Assembly (NCBI GenBank): GCA_035455185.1
Contig: DATIFQ010000087.1
Span: 1 to 43,929, forward strand
Direction: 5' to 3'
Source of the DNA: JAEHDI01 sp035455185
GTDB taxonomy: Bacteria > Acidobacteriota > Terriglobia > Bryobacterales > Bryobacteraceae
DNA: 43,929 nt
Shown here: positions 1 to 8,249 of the stretch, in pieces
Numbering within the stretch: the stretch's first letter is position 1
Layout of the letters: each line of letters begins with the position of its first letter
Translations under genes and position numbers: made by a program
The notes under the pieces: model-generated
Database searches by the model: none
What the model saw: the letters and a program-made list of their open reading frames with translations, nothing else
Told to the model about the DNA's origin: nothing

Positions 1-956
1 GCGGTGACGTTGGTCAGGATGGAGGAGTTCGTGACCCTCACGTAGTCGGCTCGAACCTTCATCGGAAGAAGGTTGTACGTAATCTTGGAACTGACGGCGG
101 CCTCGAGGTCCTTGAACTTGATGGAAGGAGGCTTCTGGAGCTTTGCGAACCGCTCGAGGCGCTCGAACTGATTCATCCTCGACGGCAGCGGGGAGTCACC
201 GGTGCCGAGATGGGTGCCGTCGGTACGATTGAACCGGTCCGCCTTCGAAGACAGGCCCATCTGCTCCATCATGGTGAGACCGGCGTTCGGAACGTACAGC
301 AGGGCGTCCTTCTCGGACGGGTCCATGGTCATGCGGTACTCGCCGGTCATCGTCGGGTCGACAAATTCGATCAAGACGTCGGTGCCCACGTCGTCGATAT
401 ACCGGTAGCGCCAGATCTCGAACGGATAAGTCGAGGTGGTGCCGCCACCTTCCTCGAACGGTCGCTCGTAGCTACCGCCAGAGGGGTGAGATTCCACCTC
501 GTCAGCGGGGCCGTACATGATGTACATGCGCCCCCGGTCGGTTTTCCACCCGGGAATCCCCGAAGCGAACCGCTCATTGCTGTAAGCGATCCGGCGGTAG
601 TGTTCTTCTTTGTACTCGTTCTCTGAGGAGTCGGGCGTCGGGTCCCGCCGAAGCCAGAACTGCTCGATGAACTGCTCGCGCTCATCGTCCGTGGAGAGGC
701 GTTTAAACGCGGCTCGCTCCTCGTCGGTGATGATATACGTGACGTCCTCGTTCAGCCACTTGCGGTAGGGGCCCTCGAGCTCCTTTCGAAGCCGTTCGTC
801 CCGTTTTCGCTGCTCCTTTGCGCTGAGAGGTTTGGCGATCGTTTCTCGCTGCCCGCTCCCCGTGTCGCCCTTCTTATTCTCTGCCGCGCGAGAAGTGGGC
901 GGGAGCAAAAGCAAGCCGAGAAGCGAGCAGAAGACCAAAGGTATTCTTGCCGTCAT
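1..956 (-). CDS. GWxTD domain-containing secreted protein (3' end outside window)
   Basis: Open from an ATG at 956 down to base 1 without a stop, so the C-terminus is missing. The N-terminus has a basic start, a hydrophobic stretch (LVFCSLLGLLLLPP) and a likely cleavage site after SRAA, so export is expected. Around residues 75-150 it carries a run ending in GIPGWKTDRGRMYIMYGPAD, which matches the GWxTD domain, a family of unknown function common in Acidobacteria. A charged, Lys/Glu/Arg-rich linker precedes the domain. A good sigma-70-type promoter lies upstream at 1013-1042. The gene diverges from the histidine kinase to its right. The family assignment is firm; the function is not known. 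Confidence 0.85.
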   Translation of the reverse strand, partial: MTARIPLVFCSLLGLLLLPPTSRAAENKKGDTGSGQRETIAKPLSAKEQRKRDERLRKELEGPYRKWLNEDVTYIITDEERAAFKRLSTDDEREQFIEQFWLRRDPTPDSSENEYKEEHYRRIAYSNERFASGIPGWKTDRGRMYIMYGPADEVESHPSGGSYERPFEEGGGTTSTYPFEIWRYRYIDDVGTDVLIEFVDPTMTGEYRMTMDPSEKDALLYVPNAGLTMMEQMGLSSKADRFNRTDGTHLGTGDSPLPSRMNQFERLERFAKLQKPPSIKFKDLEAAVSSKITYNLLPMKVRADYVRVTNSSILTNVT

Positions 957-1012
957 AGCCTTCACCGTTCCCAGTCCATACTGGTACTGCGTCTCTTCAG
1001 GGAGCTACACCA

Positions 1013-1042
1013 ATTGTAGGCTCCGGCAAAAGGGGGCGTCAA
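1013..1042 (-). promoter_or_regulatory. Sigma-70-type promoter for the GWxTD gene
   Basis: Read on the minus strand, TTGACG (1042-1037) is followed after 18 bases by TACAAT (1018-1013). Both boxes match the consensus at 5 of 6 positions. Transcription would start near 1005, giving a leader of about 50 bases before the ATG at 956. Confidence 0.6.
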
Positions 1043-1220
1043 GCCAAAAGGAGCGGCCGCGTGTGAACACTTCGGACTGGCGGCCAGCCTCGCGGAGCGC
1101 ACACTGCCCCTACACTTCCGCGTAGTGTAATTCTCCCAAATTTCAGATTCGCGCAACCGTTATTCGCGTCCGGAGCCACAAAAATGCTGTTATCTTTAGA
1201 AGTAAGCAGGATGCTGAGGC

Positions 1221-1236
1221 TGGCAGTCAACTTGCT
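1221..1236 (+). promoter_or_regulatory. Candidate sigma-54 (-24/-12) promoter for the kinase/regulator pair
   Basis: TGGCAGTCAACTTGCT matches the RpoN pattern TGGCAC-N5-TTGCW at every specified position but one, with the obligatory ten bases between GG and GC. It lies 56 bases before the preferred kinase start (1292), and the Shine-Dalgarno GGTGGAG (1278-1284) falls between them. The operon's second gene encodes a sigma-54 activator, so autoregulation is plausible. No enhancer sites were identified. Confidence 0.55.
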
Positions 1237-1291
1237 CAGCAGTGGGTGGCATAGTGTGGAGAACCGGCAACAGCCTCGGTGGAGTCGCCCA

Positions 1292-4219
1292 ATGGGGGAA
1301 CTGAAGGCCCAATTCTGGAGCGCCCTCCTCGTCATCCTGACGGTGGCTGCCTTGGTTGCCGCGGGGATCAACTTTCAGCAACAGAGCAAGTTCCGGCTCC
1401 CAGAGGACGGTGTGACGTGGGTGGACCGCGGTGGGAACGTCGAGGCTCTTCACGTGAATCCGGGAAGCCCCGCGGAACGGGCTGGTCTGAGGTCCGGCGA
1501 CATCGTGCGGAGCATCAGCGGCGTGCCGACGACGACCCCCACAGACGTGACCCGGGTGCTGGTCAGTCTGGGGGCATGGCGGAAAGCGGAATATGCGGTC
1601 CACCGAGCCGGGGTGGAGATCAAGGTGCCGTTGATCATCGGCGAGCGCACTCCCACGGGCACACTATACTTCCAGTACATCGTCGGGCTCGCGTATCTCG
1701 CTCTTGGACTCTTCGTCTACTTCCGCCGCGGCAACGCGCACAAGGCGACTCACTTCTACCTTCTGTGCCTGACTTCCTTTGTCCTCTACACTTTCCACTA
1801 CACCGGGAAACTGAATGAGTTCGACAAAGTGATGTACTGGGGCAATGTGGCTGCCGGTCTGCTTGCGCCGACGATCTTCCTGCATTTCTGCCTCACGTTC
1901 CCGGAGCCGAGCCGTTGGATCCGGGGACGATGGCGAGTGGCTTGCCTGTATGTTCCATCAGCCGCCTTGTTCCTGGTGTTCCTTGGGGTGGCGTCAGGCA
2001 CGCTTCGGGTGGGGATTTCCGCGGTGGAACTGCGTTGGCTCCTCGACCGGTCCTGGCTGGCCCTTCTCTCGGGGTTCTACCTCGCCGGCGCCGTCGTGCT
2101 CCACCGGAGGTGGCGGACGGCGGAAGATCCGATCATCCGGCAGCAATTGAAGTGGCTGCGAAATGGAACACTGCTCGGGGTGGCGCCATTCATCGTTTTC
2201 TGTGCGGCTCCTTACACGCTGGGCGCAGTTCCTGGGGCCTGGATGAAACTGTCCGTCCTGGCGCTGGCAATCGTTCCGATTACGTGGACCTATGCGGTTC
2301 TGCGGTACCGGCTGATGGATGTCGATGTCATTTTCCAGCAGGGGTATGCTTACACACTTGCGACCCTGTGCATTCTTGGCATCTTTTATGGCCTGATTTT
2401 TTCTCTGGGAAAGTTCGAAGACATCAGTCCAACTGCGGCCGGTCTCCTGATTCTCATTGCGGCATTCGTGTTCCAGCCCATACGGGCGTGGATCAAGGAC
2501 CAGCTTGACAAGTACTACTTCTACCGGGACCGGTACGACTATCGCCGGACGCTAGTCGAGTTCGCCCGTGAGCTGAGCTCGGAAACCGACCTGAACCAGA
2601 TGCTGGCTTCCGTGGCGGACCGGATTCAGCGGACTATCTCCGTGGAACGGGCCGCGTTTTTCATCGAGGACGAACGCGCCGAACGATTCCGGCTCCACAT
2701 GACGGCCGGATGGCCCGGCGGGGGACCGGGCGATACCGAAAAGCTGGATCTGCGGTTCCTGACATCCATGCCCGACGGGCCTTACCTTTTCTTCGAGCGG
2801 ACCAAGCACCCGCTGGATATCGTTTCCCGCGGGTTGCCCGCGCCGGTGCGCCAGACCATCGCAGAGCTGGACCTGACATATTACCTGCCGTGCAAAGTGC
2901 GAGGAAAGACGGTCGCCTGGCTGGGCGTCGGCCGCACCGACAAAGGCGACTTTCTAACTAGCGACGACCTGGAACTGCTGGCGACCCTCGCGGGGTATGT
3001 CGGGATCGCGGTGGAGAACTCCCAGCTCTACAGCTCGCTCCAGGGGAAGGTCGAAGAAAACGAGCGGCTGAAAGAGTTCAACGAAAACATAGTCGAGTCG
3101 ATCAACGTCGGCATTCTAGCGGTGGACTTGGCGGATAGAGTCGAAAGCTGGAACACGCAAATGGAGAGCCTGACCTCCATTCCCCGGGAGATGGCGGTCG
3201 GGCAGCCTCTGGCCGTGCTTTTCCCGGCCAAACTGCTGACGCAGTTCGACCATTCCCGGGAGGAAACCGGGATTCATCACATCTCGAAGTTCTCATTCCG
3301 CCCGAGTCTGCGGATTGCGGTGCTCGACGCCGGCGACAACGGGACAAACGGTCAAACGCATGACCAAGGCCGGAGCGGGTCTGCCGCGGACGAGTCGACC
3401 ACGGAAACCGCCGCGGAGGTCACTGTCAACATTGCCATCGCGCCACTGTTTTCCCGGGAAGGAAAGCGGATCGGCCGCTTGATCCTGTTCGATGACGTGA
3501 CCGAGCGCGCCGATCTGGAGCGGCGGCTCGTCCAAGCCGATAAGCTCAGCTCGATCGGGTTGCTTGCCGCAGGCGTGGCGCACGAAGTCAACACACCGTT
3601 GGCGGTAATTTCGACCTATGCGCAGCTGCTTGCGAAGCAGATCGCGGGCGACGAACAGAAATCGGTGCTGCTGGAGAAAATCGCACGGCAGACCTTCCGC
3701 GCCAGCGAGATCGTCAACTCCCTGTTGAACTTCTCCCGGACATCGCCGACCGAGTTCATCGAAACGGATCTCGGGAAGGTGATCCGCGAGACGCTCTCGC
3801 TGGTCCAGCACCAGTTTGAGAAATCGGGCGTCTCGACCGCGCTGAATCTCGAAGAACCTCTTCCGCCGATCCGAGGCAACCCTGGCCGCCTCCAGCAGGT
3901 TTTCCTGAACCTGTATCTGAACGCGCGCGACGCAATGGAGCGGGGGGGCGTCCTGACAGTCAGCGCGTGGAACGGAGAAAATGGAGTGGAGGTCGAGGTC
4001 TCTGACACCGGACGGGGCATCGCTCCAGAGCACGTTCACCGGATTTACGATCCGTTCTTTACGACGAAGGCGGTCCAAAAGGGCACGGGACTCGGACTCT
4101 CGATTACGTACGGCATTGTAAGGGAGCATGGGGGAGTGATCGAAGTCGATAGCAGGCTCGGTGAAGGAACGCGATTCCATCTGGAGTTTCCCGCCGTCAG
4201 GAAGGCAGTAAATGCCTGA
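1292..4219 (+). CDS. Membrane sensor histidine kinase with PDZ, GAF and PAS domains
   Basis: 975 residues from the preferred ATG. An in-frame ATG at 1184 would add 36 residues, but 1292 has GGTGGAG seven bases upstream and the sigma-54 element at 1221 would lie inside the longer version. Order of parts: one membrane helix, a PDZ domain (residues about 35-100, with GSPAERAGLRSGDIV), seven or eight further membrane helices, a GAF-like domain, a PAS domain, then a HisKA/HATPase core. The H-box GVAHEVNTPLAVIS puts the phospho-accepting His near residue 764; N-box LNARDAM, G1 DTGRGI, F-box FFTTK and G2 GTGLGLSI are all intact. It overlaps the downstream regulator gene by 8 bases, so the two very probably form a cognate pair. 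The signal sensed is unknown; a PDZ domain suggests binding of a peptide or envelope protein. Confidence 0.93.
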   Translation: MGELKAQFWSALLVILTVAALVAAGINFQQQSKFRLPEDGVTWVDRGGNVEALHVNPGSPAERAGLRSGDIVRSISGVPTTTPTDVTRVLVSLGAWRKAEYAVHRAGVEIKVPLIIGERTPTGTLYFQYIVGLAYLALGLFVYFRRGNAHKATHFYLLCLTSFVLYTFHYTGKLNEFDKVMYWGNVAAGLLAPTIFLHFCLTFPEPSRWIRGRWRVACLYVPSAALFLVFLGVASGTLRVGISAVELRWLLDRSWLALLSGFYLAGAVVLHRRWRTAEDPIIRQQLKWLRNGTLLGVAPFIVFCAAPYTLGAVPGAWMKLSVLALAIVPITWTYAVLRYRLMDVDVIFQQGYAYTLATLCILGIFYGLIFSLGKFEDISPTAAGLLILIAAFVFQPIRAWIKDQLDKYYFYRDRYDYRRTLVEFARELSSETDLNQMLASVADRIQRTISVERAAFFIEDERAERFRLHMTAGWPGGGPGDTEKLDLRFLTSMPDGPYLFFERTKHPLDIVSRGLPAPVRQTIAELDLTYYLPCKVRGKTVAWLGVGRTDKGDFLTSDDLELLATLAGYVGIAVENSQLYSSLQGKVEENERLKEFNENIVESINVGILAVDLADRVESWNTQMESLTSIPREMAVGQPLAVLFPAKLLTQFDHSREETGIHHISKFSFRPSLRIAVLDAGDNGTNGQTHDQGRSGSAADESTTETAAEVTVNIAIAPLFSREGKRIGRLILFDDVTERADLERRLVQADKLSSIGLLAAGVAHEVNTPLAVISTYAQLLAKQIAGDEQKSVLLEKIARQTFRASEIVNSLLNFSRTSPTEFIETDLGKVIRETLSLVQHQFEKSGVSTALNLEEPLPPIRGNPGRLQQVFLNLYLNARDAMERGGVLTVSAWNGENGVEVEVSDTGRGIAPEHVHRIYDPFFTTKAVQKGTGLGLSITYGIVREHGGVIEVDSRLGEGTRFHLEFPAVRKAVNA

Positions 4220-5687
4220 AAAGGCGCTTGCCAACGGCATTCCATCCACTGCCAGCAAAGGTCGGATTCTCGTCGTCGACGACGAGGCGGACATCCGGGA
4301 AAGCCTTCAGTTTCTCCTTTTCCACGAGGGGTACCAGGTCGACCTGGCATCGAACGGCGGTGAGGGAATCGGGAAGATTGAAGGGGGCGGATATGACCTC
4401 TTGCTGCTTGATCTGATGATGCCGGATCGGTCCGGAATGGAAGTGCTGCGCGACATTCGGGAGCGCGATCCGGAGATCCCGGTTTTTCTGATTACGGCTT
4501 ACGGCTCGGTGGAGACGGCGGTCGAGGCATTGAAGGCCGGTGCCAACGATTTCTTCGAGAAACCCTGGAAGAACGAAAAGCTGCTGATCGAGATCGAACG
4601 AATGATCTCGAAGCGGCGGCTCGAGAGCGAAAACACCCAGCTCAAGCGGGCCCTCAAGCAGCGTTACAGCTTCCCGAACATCGTCGGCAAGAGTGAGCGC
4701 ATGCTTCGGGTGCTCGATCTGGTGGCTCAGGTGGCGCCGAGCCGGTCGACCATTCTCATTACCGGAGAGACGGGCACTGGCAAGGAACTGATCGCCAAGG
4801 CGATTCATGCGAACTCACCGCGAGCCGACCAGATGTTTGTCGCGGTGAACAGCGGCTCGCTGCCGCCGGAGCTGCTCGAATCCACGCTGTTTGGCCATGT
4901 CAAAGGAGCCTTTACCGGAGCGATCGCTTCCCGGAAAGGATACTTCGAGATTGCCGATCGGGGAACGATCTTCTTTGATGAGATCGGTACGATCGGTGCG
5001 GAAACTCAGGCAAAACTGCTCCGGGTGATTCAGGAGCGCGAGTTCATGCCGCTGGGTTCCACCGAGACGATGAAAGTTGACGTCCGGATCCTTGCCGCCA
5101 CGAACGCCGACCTGAAGAAACTGGTCGAGGACGGAAGGTTCCGTGAGGACTTGTACTACCGGCTCAACGTCATCAACCTCGCGTTGCCCGCGCTCAGGGA
5201 GCGGAAGGAAGACATTCCGCTGCTGGCGGACTACTTCTTCACAAAGTATTGCCGCGAGAACGAGAAGTTCCTCGCGTCAAACGGCCGATCTCTCCTCCGG
5301 TTCGAGGCCGAGGCGATGCAGTTCCTCATCGACCACAACTGGCCGGGAAACGTGCGGGAACTGGAGAATGTCGTCGAGCGCGCGGTGGTCCTCGCGGCCG
5401 GACAGATGGTGCCGGTGAGCGTGCTTCCGGAGTACTTGCTGCAGGCGGGAGGAATGCGGATCCGGCGCGACGACAGCGGCAGTCTGCCGCCGGACGCATC
5501 GTTGTTTGAGATCGTGGCGGACTACGAGCGGCGAGTGATCATGGAGCACCTGGAGACGGCCGGCTGGAGCCAGACCGACGCCGCCGAGAGCCTCCGCGTC
5601 CCCCTCTCAACGCTCAACCAGAAGATCAAGCGGTTAAACATTGAGGTGCGGAAGCGCTCCGAGGCGCGGGCGGAACGCGGGGCCTGA
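4212..5687 (+). CDS. NtrC-family sigma-54-dependent response regulator
   Basis: 491 residues with three domains. The receiver domain (about 15-130) has acidic pair D23/D24, phospho-acceptor D67, T96 and K118. The AAA+ domain has Walker A GETGTGKE (186-193), the sigma-54 contact loop GAFTGA (233-238) and Walker B GTIFFDE (252-258). A Fis-type helix-turn-helix lies at the C-terminus (GWSQTDAAESLRVPLSTLNQ). All residues needed for phosphorylation, ATP hydrolysis and sigma-54 contact are present, so it should activate RpoN promoters. Its start lies inside the last codons of the kinase gene, which implies translational coupling. Target genes are not evident apart from the candidate RpoN site ahead of this operon. 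Confidence 0.96.
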   Translation: MPEKALANGIPSTASKGRILVVDDEADIRESLQFLLFHEGYQVDLASNGGEGIGKIEGGGYDLLLLDLMMPDRSGMEVLRDIRERDPEIPVFLITAYGSVETAVEALKAGANDFFEKPWKNEKLLIEIERMISKRRLESENTQLKRALKQRYSFPNIVGKSERMLRVLDLVAQVAPSRSTILITGETGTGKELIAKAIHANSPRADQMFVAVNSGSLPPELLESTLFGHVKGAFTGAIASRKGYFEIADRGTIFFDEIGTIGAETQAKLLRVIQEREFMPLGSTETMKVDVRILAATNADLKKLVEDGRFREDLYYRLNVINLALPALRERKEDIPLLADYFFTKYCRENEKFLASNGRSLLRFEAEAMQFLIDHNWPGNVRELENVVERAVVLAAGQMVPVSVLPEYLLQAGGMRIRRDDSGSLPPDASLFEIVADYERRVIMEHLETAGWSQTDAAESLRVPLSTLNQKIKRLNIEVRKRSEARAERGA

Positions 5688-5983
5688 GGGGCCCTCCCGT
5701 CCTCAAGGAAACGAAAACCGGCGCTGCCCTGCGGTAAAAGCGGTTCTAGCGAAGGATAACGTTCCGACGGTCTTTGTGCCTCCGGCATAACCCTTACGCG
5801 TCAGCCGTATCAATCCAAGACGAAGCGCTCTCTCCGACGCGGGCGCGGTAATGCGGTAATAGAGAGTTGCGCCTCAGGTATTCGATGGAAAAAACGGGAA
5901 CCCCCTCCCTGGTGCCAACCGTGCCATGAGCAATAAAATGCTTGTTTTTAATATATTACAGATCCAAGGAGCCGACGTTTCCG
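5688..5983. other. Intergenic stretch without a recognisable gene
   Basis: About 300 bases after the regulator gene. I see no convincing reading frame, tRNA or strong hairpin. An AT-rich patch (5931-5960) interrupts the otherwise GC-rich sequence and could be a promoter for something downstream; no -35 box at proper spacing was found. Confidence 0.5.
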
Positions 5984-6070
5984 ATGGCCGTGCGCGTGCG
6001 CAATTCGACAGCCGACGTACGCGGAGACCCAAACTCAGCGCCTAAGGTACTAGAACTTAACGACCTCTAG
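5984..6070 (+). CDS. Possible 28-residue peptide (weak)
   Basis: An ATG at 5984 opens a frame of 28 codons ending at TAG 6068-6070. It is preceded by AAGGAG, although the 12-base spacing is long, and by an AT-rich patch containing TATATT (5952-5957). The peptide begins MAVRVRNST and ends KVLELNDL. No family is recognised, and codon use is not clearly that of the neighbours. It may be chance; it is listed because it is the only start with a ribosome-site-like sequence in this 579-base gap. Confidence 0.15.
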   Translation: MAVRVRNSTADVRGDPNSAPKVLELNDL

Positions 6071-6136
6071 CTGGTACTGAACCGTCGTTCGGTTGACGCC
6101 GCCACTCGTCCCGGACACCCGCCGTGCAGTTTGGGC

Positions 6137-6166
6137 TTGACAGGCCGGGCGGGCTGCTGATAAAGT
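6137..6166 (+). promoter_or_regulatory. Candidate sigma-70 promoter for the M23 peptidase
   Basis: A perfect TTGACA (6137-6142) is followed after 18 bases by TAAAGT (6161-6166, 4 of 6 matches). The leader to the ATG at 6267 would be about 95 bases. Confidence 0.4.
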
Positions 6167-6266
6167 TACAGTTTCGCTTGTAAATCATAGTCCTTCGGTT
6201 GGCCTGCCAGCGGTTGTGATTTCGTTTTGGGCTGATATGCTGCAGTGGTCCGACCCGAGGAGACGA

Positions 6267-7151
6267 ATGAATCAGCCTTATTTCATAGTTGTACTTGCAC
6301 ATTCTTTGCACGGCAGGCTCCGCCGCGTTCACATTCCTCACCAAGTCCTCTACGTAGTGTTGGGTCTCGCGTTGCTCGGATGCTTCTCCCTGGCCGGATT
6401 TGTTTCGAGCTACGCGCGCATGCTCTGGAAGGTCGCCAACTACAACTCACTGCGCACTGAGGCGGAGTCTTTACGCGTGCGGTATCAGAAGTTGCAGAAA
6501 GTTCACGATCAGACGACACAGCAACTGGCAACGCTGCAATTGTTCGCCAGCGAGGTGTCGACGGCGTTCGGAATCAAACAACGGGTGGATGGCCCGGCGG
6601 ACATCGCAGGCGAGGGCCGCCTGGTACCGACTTTCTCTGAGTCTTTGGAGCAGTACAACTTTCTGAAGAGCGCAAGCTTTTCCCGATTCAACAGGACCTA
6701 CTCCCGCGCCTGGCTGACAAATATGCGGCCCAGCATCTGGCCGGTGGACGGCCGGTTGATCGGTTCGTTCGGCCAGAGGAGCGATCCGTTTTCGGGAGAG
6801 CCAAGGTTCCACGCCGGCGTTGACCTCGGGGCGCCGTACGCAGCTCCGATTCGCGTCACGGCGGATGGCATAGTGACGCACGCGGAGTATTCGGCAGGAT
6901 ACGGAAAGCTGGTTGTGGTGGATCACGGTGGCGGTGTGAGCACGTACTATGCGCATCTGTCCCGGATCGACGTAATCGATGGGCAGGAAATAAGGCGAGG
7001 CGAAACCGTCGGGGCGCTGGGCGCCACTGGAAGAGTGACGGCTCCACATCTCCATTACGAAGTCCGGGTCGGAAATAACCCGGTAAACCCATACAGCTTC
7101 CTGGCGAAGTCGGTGTTCGCGAAGAACGCGACGAAGGATTTTCCTTTCTAG
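6267..7151 (+). CDS. M23-family (LytM-type) peptidoglycan endopeptidase, membrane anchored
   Basis: 294 residues. The start at 6267 is chosen over an in-frame ATG at 6216 because GAGGAG lies four bases before it. Residues 1-22 are basic and cytoplasmic. A membrane helix follows (about 27-48), then a coiled coil (about 55-105) and a C-terminal M23 metallopeptidase domain. The zinc site is complete: H182 and D186 (HAGVDLG), with H261/H263 in HLH. The fold and topology resemble NlpD/EnvC/MepM-type cell-wall hydrolases, in which an extracytoplasmic LytM domain cuts peptide cross-links. The four following genes run in the same direction but are separated by 25-50 bases, so a shared transcript is possible but not shown. 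Confidence 0.92.
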   Translation: MNQPYFIVVLAHSLHGRLRRVHIPHQVLYVVLGLALLGCFSLAGFVSSYARMLWKVANYNSLRTEAESLRVRYQKLQKVHDQTTQQLATLQLFASEVSTAFGIKQRVDGPADIAGEGRLVPTFSESLEQYNFLKSASFSRFNRTYSRAWLTNMRPSIWPVDGRLIGSFGQRSDPFSGEPRFHAGVDLGAPYAAPIRVTADGIVTHAEYSAGYGKLVVVDHGGGVSTYYAHLSRIDVIDGQEIRRGETVGALGATGRVTAPHLHYEVRVGNNPVNPYSFLAKSVFAKNATKDFPF

Positions 7152-7201
7152 ATTCTGGGAATCATTAGCCCGGCTTGGCCGGTAAAACCAAGGAGGCCCC
7201 T

Positions 7202-8224
7202 ATGGACGCGGCGCTGGTTCGTCTGCTCGCCGTCTGTTCCGCAGCGGTTCTAGTGGCCTGGGGGGGCCGCAAGACGTCCGTGATTCCAGTGATGACCGGT
7301 ACCGCGGAGACTTTCCTTGCAGCTCTCACTCCCGACCAGCGCATAAAAGCCGCTTTGGCTTTCGAGAACGAGGAAAGGTTCAACTGGCACTACATCCCCA
7401 GGGCACGCAAAGGGATCCCGCTTCGAGAGATGACATCGGAGCAGAAGCACCTCGCACACGCGCTGCTCAATGCGGGGCTGAGCCAGCGCGGCTACGTCAA
7501 AGCCACGACCATCATGAGTCTCGAGGAAGTGCTGAGGGCAGTCGAGAACGACAGCGGGGAGCGCCGCAACCCTGACGGGTACTTCTTCACTGTCTTCGGC
7601 CGTCCGTCCGAGAGCGGCACGTGGGGGTACCGTGTGGAGGGGCACCACCTGAGTCTGAACTTTACGATTGCCGGCGGCAGCATAGCCGGGGGCCCGACCT
7701 TTTTCGGCGCGAATCCAGCCGAGGTACGATCGGGACCGCGGAAGGGGCTGAGAGCGCTGTCGCGGGAGGAGGATCTCGCGCGGGATTTGCTGGCCAGCTT
7801 CCGGGAAGAGCAGATCGCGGCGGTGATCGTCGACAAGACCGCCTATGGCGACATCCTGACTGCGGCTTCGCGTAAGGCGGCTCTCGCGGGACAACCGAGT
7901 GGACTGCCGGCGGCGCGGATGACGGTAGCCCAACGGGCCAAACTGGAGGCGCTGCTGCGCGAGTACGCCGAGAATCTGCCGGCGGAACTGGCTGACGCCC
8001 GGATGGTGAGGATTCGCCAGGCGGGAGGAGAAATTCGCTTTGCCTGGGCCGGCGGCACGGCGCGTGGCGAACCGCACTATTACCGGATTCAGGCCCCGGC
8101 TTTTTTGGTGGAGTACGACAATACCCAGAACAACGCCAACCATATTCACTCGGTGTGGCGGGACTTCGAGGGGGACTTCGGATTGGACTTGCTCGAAGCG
8201 CATTACCGCGCCAGCCACCGCTGA
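7202..8224 (+). CDS. DUF3500 family protein
   Basis: 340 residues. The start is fixed by AAGGAGG (7190-7196) five bases ahead of the ATG at 7202. The N-terminus is hydrophobic (LVRLLAVCSAAVLVAWG), consistent with a signal peptide or anchor. The body matches DUF3500 in my reading: an N-terminal stretch on degradation or growth (TPDQRIKAALAFENEERFNW), a central WGYRVEGHHLSLNFTI motif and a C-terminal HIHSVWRDFEGDFG. In that family the His-rich motifs suggest metal binding, but no reaction is established. The beta-propeller gene starts 25 bases downstream. Confidence 0.8.
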   Translation: MDAALVRLLAVCSAAVLVAWGGRKTSVIPVMTGTAETFLAALTPDQRIKAALAFENEERFNWHYIPRARKGIPLREMTSEQKHLAHALLNAGLSQRGYVKATTIMSLEEVLRAVENDSGERRNPDGYFFTVFGRPSESGTWGYRVEGHHLSLNFTIAGGSIAGGPTFFGANPAEVRSGPRKGLRALSREEDLARDLLASFREEQIAAVIVDKTAYGDILTAASRKAALAGQPSGLPAARMTVAQRAKLEALLREYAENLPAELADARMVRIRQAGGEIRFAWAGGTARGEPHYYRIQAPAFLVEYDNTQNNANHIHSVWRDFEGDFGLDLLEAHYRASHR

Positions 8225-8228
8225 GGAC

Positions 8229-8245
8229 GCACGCGGACCGCGTGC
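8229..8245. repeat. Perfect inverted repeat just before a start codon
   Basis: GCACGCGG-A-CCGCGTGC fills the short gap between the DUF3500 stop and the next ATG (8250). It can fold into a 7-bp stem with a 3-base loop directly ahead of the start codon, where a Shine-Dalgarno would normally be. It could modulate translation or be a protein-binding site. Confidence 0.5.
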
Positions 8246-8249
8246 TACG

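Noticed and set aside
5912..5927. TGGTGCCAACCGTGCC with -24/-12-like spacing
   Set aside because: Too many consensus mismatches and more than 300 bases from the next gene start.
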